The notes: generated by a model not told the origin, from the sequence alone. Counted from the stretch's first letter, positions 8,370-17,599 are shown. The stretch: 64,000 bases of DNA from Gemmatimonas phototrophica (GCF_000695095.2 NZ_CP011454.1:2542001-2606000); one strand, 5' to 3'. Numbers and translations: made by a program.

Positions 8370-9689
8370 ATGCGCTCCATCCGCTTTGTCACCAACGCCG
8401 GGGCCGTTTTCCCGGCGTTGTGCGTTTCGCTCCTGGCTGCTGCGCCAGTGGCGCTGACTGCACAGGCCAAGCCACAGTCCAAGGCCTCGCCCCTTGAGGC
8501 GACCATGGACAAGCTGGCCACGCACCCCACCGTTGCGGCCGCCTTCAAGTCGATCCAGAGCGACAACGCATGGACGCTCGACCAGCAGGCCTCCATCTGT
8601 CAGATCCCGGCCCCGCCGTTCAAGGAACAGGCACGCGCCGCCGAGTATGCCAAGCGGTTCCGCGAGCTTGGCGTGCAGAATGTGCGCATCGACAAGGAAG
8701 GGAACGTCATCGGCGAAATTCGCGGCGTCCGCCCAGGCCCGACGTTGCTGCTGGCGGGGCACCTGGACACGGTCTTCCCGGAAGGCACCGATGTGCGGGT
8801 CAAGCGCGAGGGGACCAAGATGACCGCGCCGGGCATCGGCGATGATTGCCGCGGGCTGGCCGTCGTGTTGACCGTGGCCCGTCAGGTCATCACGCAAAAG
8901 ATCCCCTTCAGCGGCAAGCTGATCGTGGTGGGCAACGTGGGTGAGGAAGGCCCCGGCAATCTGCGTGGCACGCGCGCGATCTTCTCCAGCCCCATGCGCG
9001 ATTCCATCAACATGTACATCTCGATTGATGGTACCGGGTTTGGGGTCACCAACGGCGGTGTGGGCAGCAACCGGTACCGGGTGCACTACAAGGGCCCCGG
9101 TGGGCACAGCTACGGGGCGTTTGGCATGCCCAACCCCATGCACGCCATGGGTCGCGCCATCGCCAAGATCGCCGATCTCGAAGCCAGCACCACGCCCAAG
9201 GTCACCTTCAACGTGGGCATTGTGACCGGCGGTACGTCAGTGAATTCCATCCCGTTCGAAGCGAGCATGGACGTGGACCTGCGCAGCGAGACGGCCGCGG
9301 CACTGGCGGAGATTGATGCGCGCCTGCAGAAGGCGCTGCGGGAAGCGGTGGTCGAGGAGAAGGCGCGCTGGCCCAAGAGCAACGCCGCGCTGTCGCTGGT
9401 GATTGACACCATTGGGTTGCGTCCTGCGGGAAGCACGCCGGACAGTGCGTTCATTGTGCGTGCGTCGCTGGCGGCAGCTCGTACTATGAATGTGTACGCC
9501 CCACTCACGATCTCCAGCACCGACGCCAACGTGCCGATGAATCTCCGGATTCCGGCGGTGACACTGGATGGCGGTGGCGTTGGCCGCGGCGCGCACTCGC
9601 TTGACGAGTCGTACGATGATCGCAACGACGGCTACAAGGGTCCGCAGTGGGTGCTGCTGGTGGTCATGGGACTGCTGGGCGCCAAATAG
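8370..9689 (+). CDS. Secreted M20-family metallopeptidase
   Basis: 439 residues from the ATG at 8370; a TTG at 8361 overlapping the previous TGA is an alternative. A signal peptide (VFPALCVSLLAAAPVALTAQ) precedes a co-catalytic zinc hydrolase of the M20/ArgE/carboxypeptidase G2 type. Visible metal and catalytic motifs are LLLAGHLDTVFPEG, GIGDDCRGL, NVGEEGPGN and a late His in GRGAHSLDE. A dimerisation-domain segment around GPGGHSYGAFG is present. It probably hydrolyses peptides or N-acyl amino acids in the periplasm. Its closeness to the Rieske genes may be only transcriptional. Confidence 0.92.
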   Translation: MRSIRFVTNAGAVFPALCVSLLAAAPVALTAQAKPQSKASPLEATMDKLATHPTVAAAFKSIQSDNAWTLDQQASICQIPAPPFKEQARAAEYAKRFRELGVQNVRIDKEGNVIGEIRGVRPGPTLLLAGHLDTVFPEGTDVRVKREGTKMTAPGIGDDCRGLAVVLTVARQVITQKIPFSGKLIVVGNVGEEGPGNLRGTRAIFSSPMRDSINMYISIDGTGFGVTNGGVGSNRYRVHYKGPGGHSYGAFGMPNPMHAMGRAIAKIADLEASTTPKVTFNVGIVTGGTSVNSIPFEASMDVDLRSETAAALAEIDARLQKALREAVVEEKARWPKSNAALSLVIDTIGLRPAGSTPDSAFIVRASLAAARTMNVYAPLTISSTDANVPMNLRIPAVTLDGGGVGRGAHSLDESYDDRNDGYKGPQWVLLVVMGLLGAK

Positions 9690-9698
9690 CGTACTGCG

Positions 9699-10637
9699 CT
9701 AGACGAACAGCTGAGGGAGGTCGTCCACCGCCAACGTCGAGGCGGTGGTCAGACCGGCACGGCGGGCCGCCAATCCCAGGAGTTCTCCGGGACGCGCGCC
9801 CGCCGTTCGCATGTCCCGGAGGGCGGTATCGTGCGTGGCCTTACTCAGCTTGCTGCCGTCGGCGTGCAGCAGCAGCGTGTGATGCAGCAAGGACACGGGG
9901 GCGGTGCGCCCCAAATGCGCGGCGAGCTGCAGCTGACGCCCCGTACTCGCCAGCAGGTCTTCGCCACGAATGATCACATCAATGGCGTGCGCCATGTCAT
10001 CCGCGACCACGGAAAACTGGTAGGTCCACTGCGAGTGCCGATCGCGAATCAGCAGGTCACCGCACTGCTGTGCCGGCACCTGAGTCAGGGGACCCAATCG
10101 GATATCGTGAAAGGTGACGGGATCCAGCGGTAGACGCAGTCGCCTGGCAAAGGACTCGTTGGGGGGGACCCGCGCCTCGCGGCAGGTGCCGGGATAGCAC
10201 GGTTCTTCCCCCGGGGCGTGCGGGGCGCGACGCGCAACGTCCTTGCGCGTGCACCGGCAGGGATAGACCAGCCCCCGCGCCTCCAGCGAACGCATCGCCG
10301 CATCGTAGCGGTCCAACTGGTTCGACTGTCGGGCCGGATGCTGCGCGGTGTCGCGTGCAAACGACGTCGTGGGAAACAGGTCCGGCGCCAGCCCAAGCCA
10401 GTCGAGGTCGTCGAGCAGGGCCTGCTCATATTCGGGGCGACAGCGGGTCTGATCGTGGTCTTCTAGACGCAGTACAACCTGCCCGCCATAGGCGCGCGCA
10501 ATACCCCACACGTGCATCGCATTGACAAGATGCCCAAGGTGGAGAAATCCGGTGGGGGCCGGCGCAAACCGCGTGCGCCACCCTGCCGAGGGCAACGCAC
10601 GCGGCAACGCCGCTCGCCAGTCAGCCAGCGTGTGCAT
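9699..10637 (-). CDS. gluQ: Glutamyl-Q tRNA(Asp) synthetase
   Basis: 312 residues, the size of GluQRS, which is a glutamyl-tRNA synthetase catalytic core without the anticodon-binding domain. The class I signatures are HLGH (residues 33-36, the HIGH motif) after RFAPAPTG, and KLSKA (the KMSKS equivalent) near residue 265. Four cysteines at 127, 129, 147 and 152 form the zinc site seen in this family. The enzyme transfers glutamate to queuosine at position 34 of tRNA-Asp; the window also carries a tRNA-Asp(GTC) at 62743-62817, its expected substrate. It stands alone, convergent with the M20 gene and leaving only nine bases between. Confidence 0.93.
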   Translation of the reverse strand: MHTLADWRAALPRALPSAGWRTRFAPAPTGFLHLGHLVNAMHVWGIARAYGGQVVLRLEDHDQTRCRPEYEQALLDDLDWLGLAPDLFPTTSFARDTAQHPARQSNQLDRYDAAMRSLEARGLVYPCRCTRKDVARRAPHAPGEEPCYPGTCREARVPPNESFARRLRLPLDPVTFHDIRLGPLTQVPAQQCGDLLIRDRHSQWTYQFSVVADDMAHAIDVIIRGEDLLASTGRQLQLAAHLGRTAPVSLLHHTLLLHADGSKLSKATHDTALRDMRTAGARPGELLGLAARRAGLTTASTLAVDDLPQLFV

Positions 10638-10717
10638 GACACACGCTAGCCTCGCGGCGTCGCACCATCAATGCATGGGCATCATGGCGTGACGCGCGCG
10701 GGGCTACGGCTTACGGC

Positions 10718-11206
10718 CTACGACAGCTGTGCCGTGGAAAGTTTGGAGAGCGACGATCCAGCGTCCATCGTCAAGACCGATGACGGAACGTAGCTGCGGA
10801 CAGGACCGGCGGCCTGAAGGAGTTCGGCAATGGTCGTCTGTTCGAAACGCACGGCCGCATGCCCCACGATGGCGTTCCACCGTGTATGTACGGCACACGG
10901 ATTGAGCGGGTCGCACGCATGATTCCGCAACAGACAGGCCGGCGTCCGTGCGTGATCATCGAACGGCGCGATGATGCGGGCGAGCGTCAACGTCTCCGGG
11001 GGAATGGCCAAGGTGAACCCGCCGGCAGCACCGCGGGCGCTGTGCACGACCCCGGCCTTTGCGAGCGCGTTCAGAGTCTTGGCCAGATAGTTTCTGGGCG
11101 CTCCCAATTCGGCGGCTATGGCGTCGGCGGAAAGGGCTTTGGCGCCGTTGTGGCGCGCGAGAAGTAGCACGGCACGCACGGCATGTTCAGCAGTGGCTGA
11201 AAGCAT
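10718..11206 (-). CDS. Rrf2-family transcriptional regulator with Fe-S type cysteines
   Basis: 162 residues from the ATG at 11206, where homology starts (MLSATAEHAVRAVLLLARH). The first 60 residues are the winged helix (ADAIAAELGAPRNYLAKTL), followed by the G/A-rich wing ARGAAGGFTLA. Cysteines at 91, 98 and 104 match the three-cysteine spacing of IscR/NsrR-type Rrf2 proteins that bind an iron-sulfur cluster, so it probably senses Fe-S status, nitric oxide or redox state. No suf, isc or NO-detoxification gene is adjacent. A repeated CCGGAAAA(A)GAGAG box lies just upstream and may be its own operator. An in-frame start at 11335 would add an unconvincing N-terminus. Confidence 0.9.
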   Translation of the reverse strand: MLSATAEHAVRAVLLLARHNGAKALSADAIAAELGAPRNYLAKTLNALAKAGVVHSARGAAGGFTLAIPPETLTLARIIAPFDDHARTPACLLRNHACDPLNPCAVHTRWNAIVGHAAVRFEQTTIAELLQAAGPVRSYVPSSVLTMDAGSSLSKLSTAQLS

Positions 11207-11213
11207 GGCTAGT

Positions 11214-11278
11214 CCGGAAAAGAGAGAAAACAAACCGCATCGTACGCTGAGATTCGCCCTTTTCCCGGAAAAAGAGAG
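11214..11278. repeat. Two direct copies of CCGGAAAA(A)GAGAG upstream of the rrf2 gene
   Basis: CCGGAAAAGAGAG at 11214-11226 and CCGGAAAAAGAGAG at 11265-11278 are 51 bases apart start to start, immediately upstream of the leftward Rrf2 start. They could be autoregulatory operator half-sites. The first copy lies within the presumed leader next to the start codon. Confidence 0.35.
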
Positions 11279-11361
11279 TCGGGGAAGCCATGGTATTCTC
11301 CCACCAGCACCTGACAATTCCGTCCGATTTTCCACTACAGCTGTGCTTACGACGACAGGGA

Positions 11362-11796
11362 CTATTTCCAGCTCAGAATATCGGCGTTTTCCCCGTCACC
11401 ACCGGGTTGACCGTCAGCGCCATAGGAGGCGAGATCAAAGCCAGAGGGGTTGGCCTTCCCCGGGGCCAGGTACACGTAGGGGCGCCCCCACGGATCGTCA
11501 GGGATGGCTTTGCGCACGTACGGCTCGCGCCATGTGACGGGTGGGTCGATGGTCGGCTTCTGCCAGAGGGCGTTCAGCCCCTGCGCCGAAGTTGGGTATC
11601 GTCCGTTGTCGAGACGATAGGTATCCAGTGCCGTGGCCAGACTTTCCATTTGTGCCTTGGCGGTGGCCACCTTGGCATCGCCAACATTGCGAAAGATGTT
11701 GGGGGCCACCAGTGTGGCCAGCAAGGCAATGACCACAATGACGACCAGCACTTCCAACAGCGTAAACCCGCGGCGCGTCACCATCCTGCGCACCAC
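11362..11796 (-). CDS. gspG: Type II secretion major pseudopilin GspG
   Basis: 144 residues. The N-terminus is a type IV prepilin signal, TRRGFTLLEVLVVIVVIALL, with cleavage expected between Gly and Phe and the conserved Glu at +5. The globular part has the GspG features: the YRLDNGRYP segment, TSAQGLNAL, DPWGRPYVYLAPG and the acidic C-terminal calcium loop (SYGADGQPGGDGENADI). GspG is the main subunit of the T2SS pseudopilus. Possible starts are GTG 11796, GTG 11793 and ATG 11784; I keep 11796 because GGGGCGAG lies just upstream. No other gsp gene is nearby, so this copy is an orphan; the rest may be elsewhere in the genome. Confidence 0.95.
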   Translation of the reverse strand: MVRRMVTRRGFTLLEVLVVIVVIALLATLVAPNIFRNVGDAKVATAKAQMESLATALDTYRLDNGRYPTSAQGLNALWQKPTIDPPVTWREPYVRKAIPDDPWGRPYVYLAPGKANPSGFDLASYGADGQPGGDGENADILSWK

Positions 11797-12495
11797 TTAC
11801 TCGCCCCGGGTACGCAGACTATCGGCTTCGAAAAGACGCGGATCCACCCAGCCACTCACATCAGGTGAGCGCACCTGGCGCCAGCCGGCGCGGTCGGTGC
11901 CCAGCATGGCGCGAGACGATGGTTTGATCACCCCGACCACCTGCCCACCGCGGCTTGCATCAGAGCGCACGTTCACCCAGGTGCGCGCCACCGCCGGTGT
12001 CCAGGTGATGCTATCCGTCATGCCTTGCAAGCCGCTAGCGGAGGACACCGTGCCGGCCGCGCTGTCGCTGGCCATCACTGCGGACGTCTGAGCGCGCTGC
12101 ACTTGGGCAAGCGATGGCTCAACTCGACTGACCGCGGGTGTGGCGAAAGATGGCGTGATCTCCACGGGACCACCGACACGCGCCGTTGCGGCGAGATCAC
12201 GCCAGTGCGGCGCATACTGCCACACACCAGCGGCCGCGGTAATCATCAAGGCAACACCCGCCGCACTGCGCATGGCATTGGCGGAAATCGTCGGCCAGGT
12301 GAACACCGACTTCACCTCACCGCACCAGTGACAGGAAGCATCCACGCGATGCATGATGCCGCACGAACGACAGCGCTTGAGTTTGGCGCGCTGTCCGCGT
12401 GCATCAAGCAGGTTGAACGGATGCGCACACTTGGGGCACTGCGAGGCAGCGACCAAAGCTTTGGATCCACACTGGGTGCAGCGGAGGTAGGCCAT
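11797..12495 (-). CDS. Zinc-ribbon membrane protein with C-terminal SH3-like domain
   Basis: 232 residues from the ATG at 12495. The N-terminus has two zinc-ribbon knuckle pairs (LRCTQCGSK, SQCPKCAHP, then KRCRSCGIM and ASCHWCGE). A membrane segment follows near residues 78-98 (SAAGVALMITAAAGVWQ), then a Thr/Ser/Ala linker and a bacterial SH3-like domain at about 160-225 (TWVNVRSDASRGGQVVGV ... WVDPRLFEAD). The likely layout is cytoplasmic zinc ribbon and periplasmic SH3. The stop touches the GTG start of gspG, so the two are coupled. Function is unknown; SH3_3-type domains often bind cell wall or protein targets. Confidence 0.8.
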   Translation of the reverse strand: MAYLRCTQCGSKALVAASQCPKCAHPFNLLDARGQRAKLKRCRSCGIMHRVDASCHWCGEVKSVFTWPTISANAMRSAAGVALMITAAAGVWQYAPHWRDLAATARVGGPVEITPSFATPAVSRVEPSLAQVQRAQTSAVMASDSAAGTVSSASGLQGMTDSITWTPAVARTWVNVRSDASRGGQVVGVIKPSSRAMLGTDRAGWRQVRSPDVSGWVDPRLFEADSLRTRGE

Positions 12496-12698
12496 ACGGA
12501 GAACGGCCAGGATGCCGGAGGTGCGAGTACGGAATGCTGTACAGGAAGGACGGCCTGTACTGTATGACGTAACGATCAGGGATGGGCCCATTTCCCGCTA
12601 CGTGACAGCGAGCAAACCTTATCAGTACTTTACTTTCCAGTTTCCGGATATGGATGAGTCTGCCTAATTGCGGCCCGTCCGCCGCCCCCTGGCCGGAT

Positions 12699-12932
12699 CT
12701 ACTCCCGCTGCCAGGCCGTGCGGGCCCGCATCACCTCGGCGGTTCGATCGTCGTCAGCCGCATCGTCCCGTGGGAAGAGGGCGCCACGATCGTGACTGAA
12801 CAGCGGAAGGGGGGGCCCTGGTAGCTGGCGGCCATAGTGCACCGAACGCCTCACCCACCAGAACAGCCCGCCAACTCCGCCCAGCAGCACCACCAGCGCG
12901 AACAGCGCCCCGAGAATCAGTCCGTACGACAT
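12699..12932 (-). CDS. Small single-pass membrane protein
   Basis: 77 residues from the ATG at 12932: one N-terminal transmembrane helix (LILGALFALVVLLGGVGGLFWWV), then a Pro-rich and acidic/basic tail of about 50 residues ending in RTAWQRE. No family is recognised. It lies alone between the susD terminator and the zinc-ribbon gene, reading left. Confidence 0.5.
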   Translation of the reverse strand: MSYGLILGALFALVVLLGGVGGLFWWVRRSVHYGRQLPGPPLPLFSHDRGALFPRDDAADDDRTAEVMRARTAWQRE

Positions 12933-13007
12933 GTGCCTACATAGTGGCAACTTCCACGCCGAACGAACGGTGACGAAGGGCACACCGATACCGATTGATT
13001 ATCACGT

Positions 13008-13054
13008 GAAAAACAGAGTGGCCCCTGCACCCGCGAGGATGGAGGGGCCACTCT
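13008..13054 (-). terminator. Rho-independent terminator after susD
   Basis: A perfect 11-bp stem (AGAGTGGCCCC ... GGGGCCACTCT, 13015-13054) is followed on the minus strand by TTTTT (complement of 13009-13013), 37 bases after the susD stop. Confidence 0.9.
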
Positions 13055-13090
13055 GCCGTTCGACGAACCCTTCAGGCTTCAAACCGTTGC

Positions 13091-14482
13091 TTACGGATTG
13101 CGGTCCGTGCAGCCCTTGAAGTTGGGGTTGTTCTCTTCCGGCTGCGTTACGGGGAGATTCACATCGCCGCCGTAGTTACCGCCCTTGTAGTGAACCCCTT
13201 GCGGAAATACCGTGGCCTCCGTGCGTCCGTACTGACGGATAAGGCGGCGCATGTCGCCCAACCGCTGGCCGCGGCTGAAGGTCCAGAACGCCTTTTCACG
13301 GAAGTGGGCATTTACACGTCCGGCTTCGGTGCCCGGATCAGTCAGCGCTGCCATGGCCGCCGGCTGGATTTCCCCGAGCTTGGGCGGCGCATTCCGCAGC
13401 GTGTTGTGAATCGCCAGGAACTGCGTTGGGTTGTTGTTTCGCAGCGCCACTTCCGCTTCAATCATGCGGGCGTCCACGCCGTTCACCACGTCCACCGCAG
13501 TCAACTGCCCCCACATGCCGGTAGTACGAGCGTAGGTCTGACCGTCTTGTCCGTTGATCGATCCCGACGTGGGAATCGTCACGGGCAAACGCGGGTCCCG
13601 CGCCGAGGCGAACGGAATGGCATTCGTGACACGGATGTTTCGGGCGTTGCCTTCGACACTATCACCAACGCTATAGCGGCGCGCGCTCAGCCCCTGTCCC
13701 CAGAGGGTGTTGGAGCTGGTGGTGAGCGAGAAGGTGTGGACGTACGAAAAATTCGTGGGCACGCCCGTAACCAGTGTACCCGCCGTCGCAAAATCGCCGA
13801 GCGCCAGGGCCACACGAGCCCGCACGACACGGATTGACCTGTTCATCAGCACGCTCTGCGCATCCGTGCCATTGGCAAACGTCAAACCCGTATCGAGCGA
13901 TGCCGCGGCCAGTGCAAAGACCTGCGCCGTGCTCTTCTGGTCGCCGTTCTCCGGTGGATTGGCCAGCGGATTGTTGGGAATGGGAATTCCGTTGCAGAAA
14001 TCGAGCGCCAGCTGCATCTCGGCAAAGCCGCGCGCGAGATACATCTCGGCCATCAACGCCCGCGAGCTGGGGCTGAACTTCTTGATCGACTCGATGGCTT
14101 CGTACGCCCGCGTGCGCGTCCGATACAGGTTGCGCAACATGCCCGTGACGGACGAGTTGATGAGCTGAATCTGGCGCTGATCGGTCTCGTCGTTCTGGAT
14201 GAAGGTGGAGCTGGTGGACCATTCATCGGCCAGCAACCCACCAAACATCCATGTGCTTTCACCACCACCCGTGATGGTACGGAACGTACCAATGGTGCCG
14301 TTCGCCAGGGCGACTGCTCCATCGGCCCGCTCAAGGTCGCCGGGGAAAATGATGTCGGGGTCCGTTACCCCGAGCAATCGGTCGTTCGCTTCCTGACAGG
14401 CCGTCAGTGACAGGGCAAGCGCGGCGACCGCGCCTGCCGTACGCCCGAATGAGCGCCGGCCCAAAATGCGAGATGATGTCAT
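13091..14482 (-). CDS. SusD/RagB-family outer-membrane lipoprotein
   Basis: 463 residues. A signal peptide with lipobox LTAC (Cys at about residue 29) marks a lipoprotein. The body is helix-rich with the SusD/RagB arrangement of TPR-like repeats (ALMAEMYLARGFAEMQL, RVARVALALGDFATA-type segments) and the conserved C-terminal FREKAFWTFSRGQRLGDMRR region. SusD proteins sit on the outer face of the outer membrane and act as the lid and ligand-binding partner of a SusC TonB-dependent transporter. The susC gene lies 12 bases upstream in the same operon. The substrate cannot be read from sequence; no glycosidase is directly adjacent, so glycan, peptide or another ligand are all possible. Confidence 0.92.
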   Translation of the reverse strand: MTSSRILGRRSFGRTAGAVAALALSLTACQEANDRLLGVTDPDIIFPGDLERADGAVALANGTIGTFRTITGGGESTWMFGGLLADEWSTSSTFIQNDETDQRQIQLINSSVTGMLRNLYRTRTRAYEAIESIKKFSPSSRALMAEMYLARGFAEMQLALDFCNGIPIPNNPLANPPENGDQKSTAQVFALAAASLDTGLTFANGTDAQSVLMNRSIRVVRARVALALGDFATAGTLVTGVPTNFSYVHTFSLTTSSNTLWGQGLSARRYSVGDSVEGNARNIRVTNAIPFASARDPRLPVTIPTSGSINGQDGQTYARTTGMWGQLTAVDVVNGVDARMIEAEVALRNNNPTQFLAIHNTLRNAPPKLGEIQPAAMAALTDPGTEAGRVNAHFREKAFWTFSRGQRLGDMRRLIRQYGRTEATVFPQGVHYKGGNYGGDVNLPVTQPEENNPNFKGCTDRNP

Positions 14483-14494
14483 GGGTCGGTAGCC

Positions 14495-17400
14495 TCAGAA
14501 TCCGATGTTGATACGCGTGATGAAGTAGCTTGGCGGTCCAACAGTCTGGAACTCGCTTGGCGCGTCGGTACCATTGGTGGTGTTGAAGCCCGACTCCGGA
14601 TCAGTCCCGCGATAGTTGGTCCACAGCCTGAGGTTACGCGCCGTTACGACCAGCGACAGCGAGCGACCGCGCACGAGGCGCTTGGCGAGGCTGTTGGAGA
14701 GGGTCCACTGGGCCGACACTTCGCGCAGACGGACAAACGCTCCGCTCTGCAGGAAGCCGTCGAGCGTACGAGCCGGGTGTTCGTTGGCGGCAATGTTGGT
14801 GGCCTGATCGACGAATTCGGCGTTCAGGTTGTTGCGCCCCGAGCAGTTGGGTCGCGTGCAGCGAATCCGCTCGGTGTTGTTGTACCACAAACCACCACTG
14901 CGCCAATCCACCATGCCCTGCAAGCGCAGCTGCTTGTTGAACAGATCGAAGCCGTTCACCAGCGTGGTCATGTAGCGCGGCGTGGAGTAACCCCGGAAGA
15001 TGACCGAGTCGCCAACAAACACTTCGTTGCGGGCGGCATCGGCAAAGTACGTGAGCAGCCCGTCGCCGTTCTTGTCTTCCCAGCCGTTGATTGGCTGCGA
15101 CCAGTAGCCACCGATCGGATATCCGGCCACGGTACGGGTGGGCAAGCCAAGCTGCGCCGGCGTGTCACCCAGCGACACGACCTTGTTGTCGTTGGAGGAG
15201 AACGCAATGTTGGCGTCCCATCCGAACTTCTCACGCTGAATGAGCTGTGCGTTCAGTGCCACTTCAATCCCGGCATTCTTTACCGAACCGAGATTGCGCA
15301 ACTGTGACGCCACCGAGCCAAAGGAGGGCGGAAGCACGGCACTGATGAGCGCGTCTGTCGTGAGCTTGTTGTAGTACGTGAAGTCCAGGTTGATGCGCTG
15401 GCTGAACATCTGGGTTTCAAAACCCATTTCATGTTCGGCCGAGCGTTCCGGGCGCAGGTCCGCGTTTCCAAGCGCGCCCTGGGTTACCGTCGGCTGCTCT
15501 GCATTGGCGACGCTGGTGATACCGGCGTTGTAGAAGAACAGGGCGTCGTTGGGGCCAGGCTGCACGCCGGACTGGCCGTAGGCGTAGCGCAAGCGGAAGC
15601 TGTTCACGAACGCCGGTGCCTTCCACCAGTCTTCCTGGGAGATGAGGTACGACAGCGATGCCTTGGGATAGACGATGCTCTGGAAGTTGGTACCAAAGGC
15701 GGAGTTCTGGTCGCTCCGCACGGCGGCCGTGAGGAACAAGCGATCACGCCACGCCAGCGACTGCTCGATGAAAGAACCAAACGTCTTGGTTTCCGTGGTC
15801 CCTTCTCCAACACTGGGCTGCGTTCCGGAGCCTACGTTCTGCGAGCCGGGCGCCAATTGGTTGGAACCGGTCGATGCGGAAGAAAAACGGAAGCCGATAT
15901 ACTGCGCCCCCACCGTGGTCTTGTGCTGGAAGCCGAACTTTTCGTAGTTGGCCGTAGCACCCATGTCGACGGTGAAGTTGTTGATGTTCACACGGTTGAT
16001 GCCGCGCGAGCCCAAACGGGTGATCGCGGTGAGCGGCGGCCCTTCGCCGCGGAAGAGCAGGTTTTCGTCGTTGCGGCCAGTCCAGTCGTTACCGATAGCG
16101 GCCCGCGTGGACAGCCACGACGTGGGGCGGTAGTTCGCCTGACCGGACCAGATGAAGCGATTGACAGCCTGCTCGGTCTTTTCCGCCCACATGTAGCCAG
16201 GCGTCCAGGCGCGATAGCCGTTGAGCGGCGTGCCCAGCCCGGAAACGTTGCCGTTGTTGCGGGTGCCCGGGCCACCAAACAGGTGAGAGCCCAGACCGGC
16301 CGTGGCGTTTGATTCGAGCGAGTAGCGCTGCGCGATGTTGATGAAGTTGGTGGACATGCCCACGTCGAGCTTCGGATTGAGCTGGGCATTCACGTTGGAA
16401 CGCAGCGACCGACGCAGCATGGTGTTGGGACGCTCCGTCCACGGACGGATCGGGATTCCCGTGGAGTCCATACGCAGGCGCTCAAACTCCGGCAGTTCCA
16501 GGACGCCGATTTCGTTTTCGTCTTCGGCCGAGAGGAAGTACCGCACCGCTTCCGTGCCGCCGGACACCTGTGCACCCAACTGGCGCCGGTTGCCGGTGGA
16601 CACCGGTGTCAGATCTTTTTCGTCGAAAATATTCAGCGAACTCGTGGAGTCGGCGGCGCACAGCCCCTGTCCGACACGCTGCAGGTTACAGAAGGCACGT
16701 GACGACACCGTTTCGCCGGGACGCTTGCCCCAGAGAGAGTAGGCATCCGGATAGAAGTTGCGGTCGTAGACCGAACCGCCTTCGCCGTACACCGTCCACC
16801 GTGCCGCACCAGCGCGCCCCTTCTTGGTGGTCACGAGGATCACGCCGTTGGCGGCATCGGTACCGTACAGCGTGGCAGCCGACGGTCCCTTCACGATTTC
16901 GATATTCTCGATCTCTTCCGGGTTGAGGTCGCCCACGCGGCTTGGGGCGTTACCACCCGTACCACCACCACTACCGGTCGCGGTCGAGAAGCTGGCGTTG
17001 TTGCTCGTCATCCGGATGCCGTCGATGATCCAGATCGGCTCGTTGTTCAGGCTGACCGAGTTCATGCCACGGATACGGATACGCGCGCCCGTACCAGTTT
17101 GCGTGCCGCTGGTGACAGTCACACCGGGGGCGCGCGAATTGAGGAGGTCGTTCAAATTGCCCAGTGGCGCCGACTCCGTGAGCTTCGCGGCGTCAATATT
17201 GGCCGTGGCATTGCCGATTTCCACGCGGCGCTGCTCACCGGTCGCGGTGGTGACGACGGCGGCGAGGTTCACGGCCGCCGTAGCCAGCGCGATGTTCAGC
17301 GTGGCCGTCTGCCCGGCAGCGATCGTGATCGGCTTGGACTGCTCGGTGTAACCGACGCGCAAAATGCGCACCGTGTACTGCCCCGGGTTGATGGCGCGCA

Positions 17401-17599
17401 GCGTGAGGCGGCCTTCGGGGGTGGTTTGACCGGCGATTGTCGTACCCACCAGGAACACGCGAGCGGCTTCGACGGGGCGCTGATTGGCCGCATCGGTCAC
17501 GGTCACGGTCAGGGTACCGGGCTGCTGCGCACTAGCCGTTGGACCGGCGAGAGCGAGTAGCCCCGCCAGCGCCAGCAGGGGGCGCCACGAGTGGAGCAT
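14495..17599 (-). CDS. SusC/RagA-family TonB-linked outer-membrane transporter
   Basis: 1034 residues. Order of parts: signal peptide (residues 1-24, ending TASAQQ), a carboxypeptidase-regulatory-like beta domain (about 28-110), the SusC-type plug (about 115-240), including RIRIRGMNSVSLNNEPIWII and the end motif ATLYGTDAANGVILVTTKK, then a 22-strand barrel to the C-terminus, which ends in Phe (RINIGF). Transport is TonB-powered import of large ligands through the outer membrane with its SusD lid. A strong ribosome-binding site GAGGAGA lies seven bases before the ATG. The upstream region has repeated ACCGAT boxes that may be operators. Confidence 0.96.
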   Translation of the reverse strand: MLHSWRPLLALAGLLALAGPTASAQQPGTLTVTVTDAANQRPVEAARVFLVGTTIAGQTTPEGRLTLRAINPGQYTVRILRVGYTEQSKPITIAAGQTATLNIALATAAVNLAAVVTTATGEQRRVEIGNATANIDAAKLTESAPLGNLNDLLNSRAPGVTVTSGTQTGTGARIRIRGMNSVSLNNEPIWIIDGIRMTSNNASFSTATGSGGGTGGNAPSRVGDLNPEEIENIEIVKGPSAATLYGTDAANGVILVTTKKGRAGAARWTVYGEGGSVYDRNFYPDAYSLWGKRPGETVSSRAFCNLQRVGQGLCAADSTSSLNIFDEKDLTPVSTGNRRQLGAQVSGGTEAVRYFLSAEDENEIGVLELPEFERLRMDSTGIPIRPWTERPNTMLRRSLRSNVNAQLNPKLDVGMSTNFINIAQRYSLESNATAGLGSHLFGGPGTRNNGNVSGLGTPLNGYRAWTPGYMWAEKTEQAVNRFIWSGQANYRPTSWLSTRAAIGNDWTGRNDENLLFRGEGPPLTAITRLGSRGINRVNINNFTVDMGATANYEKFGFQHKTTVGAQYIGFRFSSASTGSNQLAPGSQNVGSGTQPSVGEGTTETKTFGSFIEQSLAWRDRLFLTAAVRSDQNSAFGTNFQSIVYPKASLSYLISQEDWWKAPAFVNSFRLRYAYGQSGVQPGPNDALFFYNAGITSVANAEQPTVTQGALGNADLRPERSAEHEMGFETQMFSQRINLDFTYYNKLTTDALISAVLPPSFGSVASQLRNLGSVKNAGIEVALNAQLIQREKFGWDANIAFSSNDNKVVSLGDTPAQLGLPTRTVAGYPIGGYWSQPINGWEDKNGDGLLTYFADAARNEVFVGDSVIFRGYSTPRYMTTLVNGFDLFNKQLRLQGMVDWRSGGLWYNNTERIRCTRPNCSGRNNLNAEFVDQATNIAANEHPARTLDGFLQSGAFVRLREVSAQWTLSNSLAKRLVRGRSLSLVVTARNLRLWTNYRGTDPESGFNTTNGTDAPSEFQTVGPPSYFITRINIGF

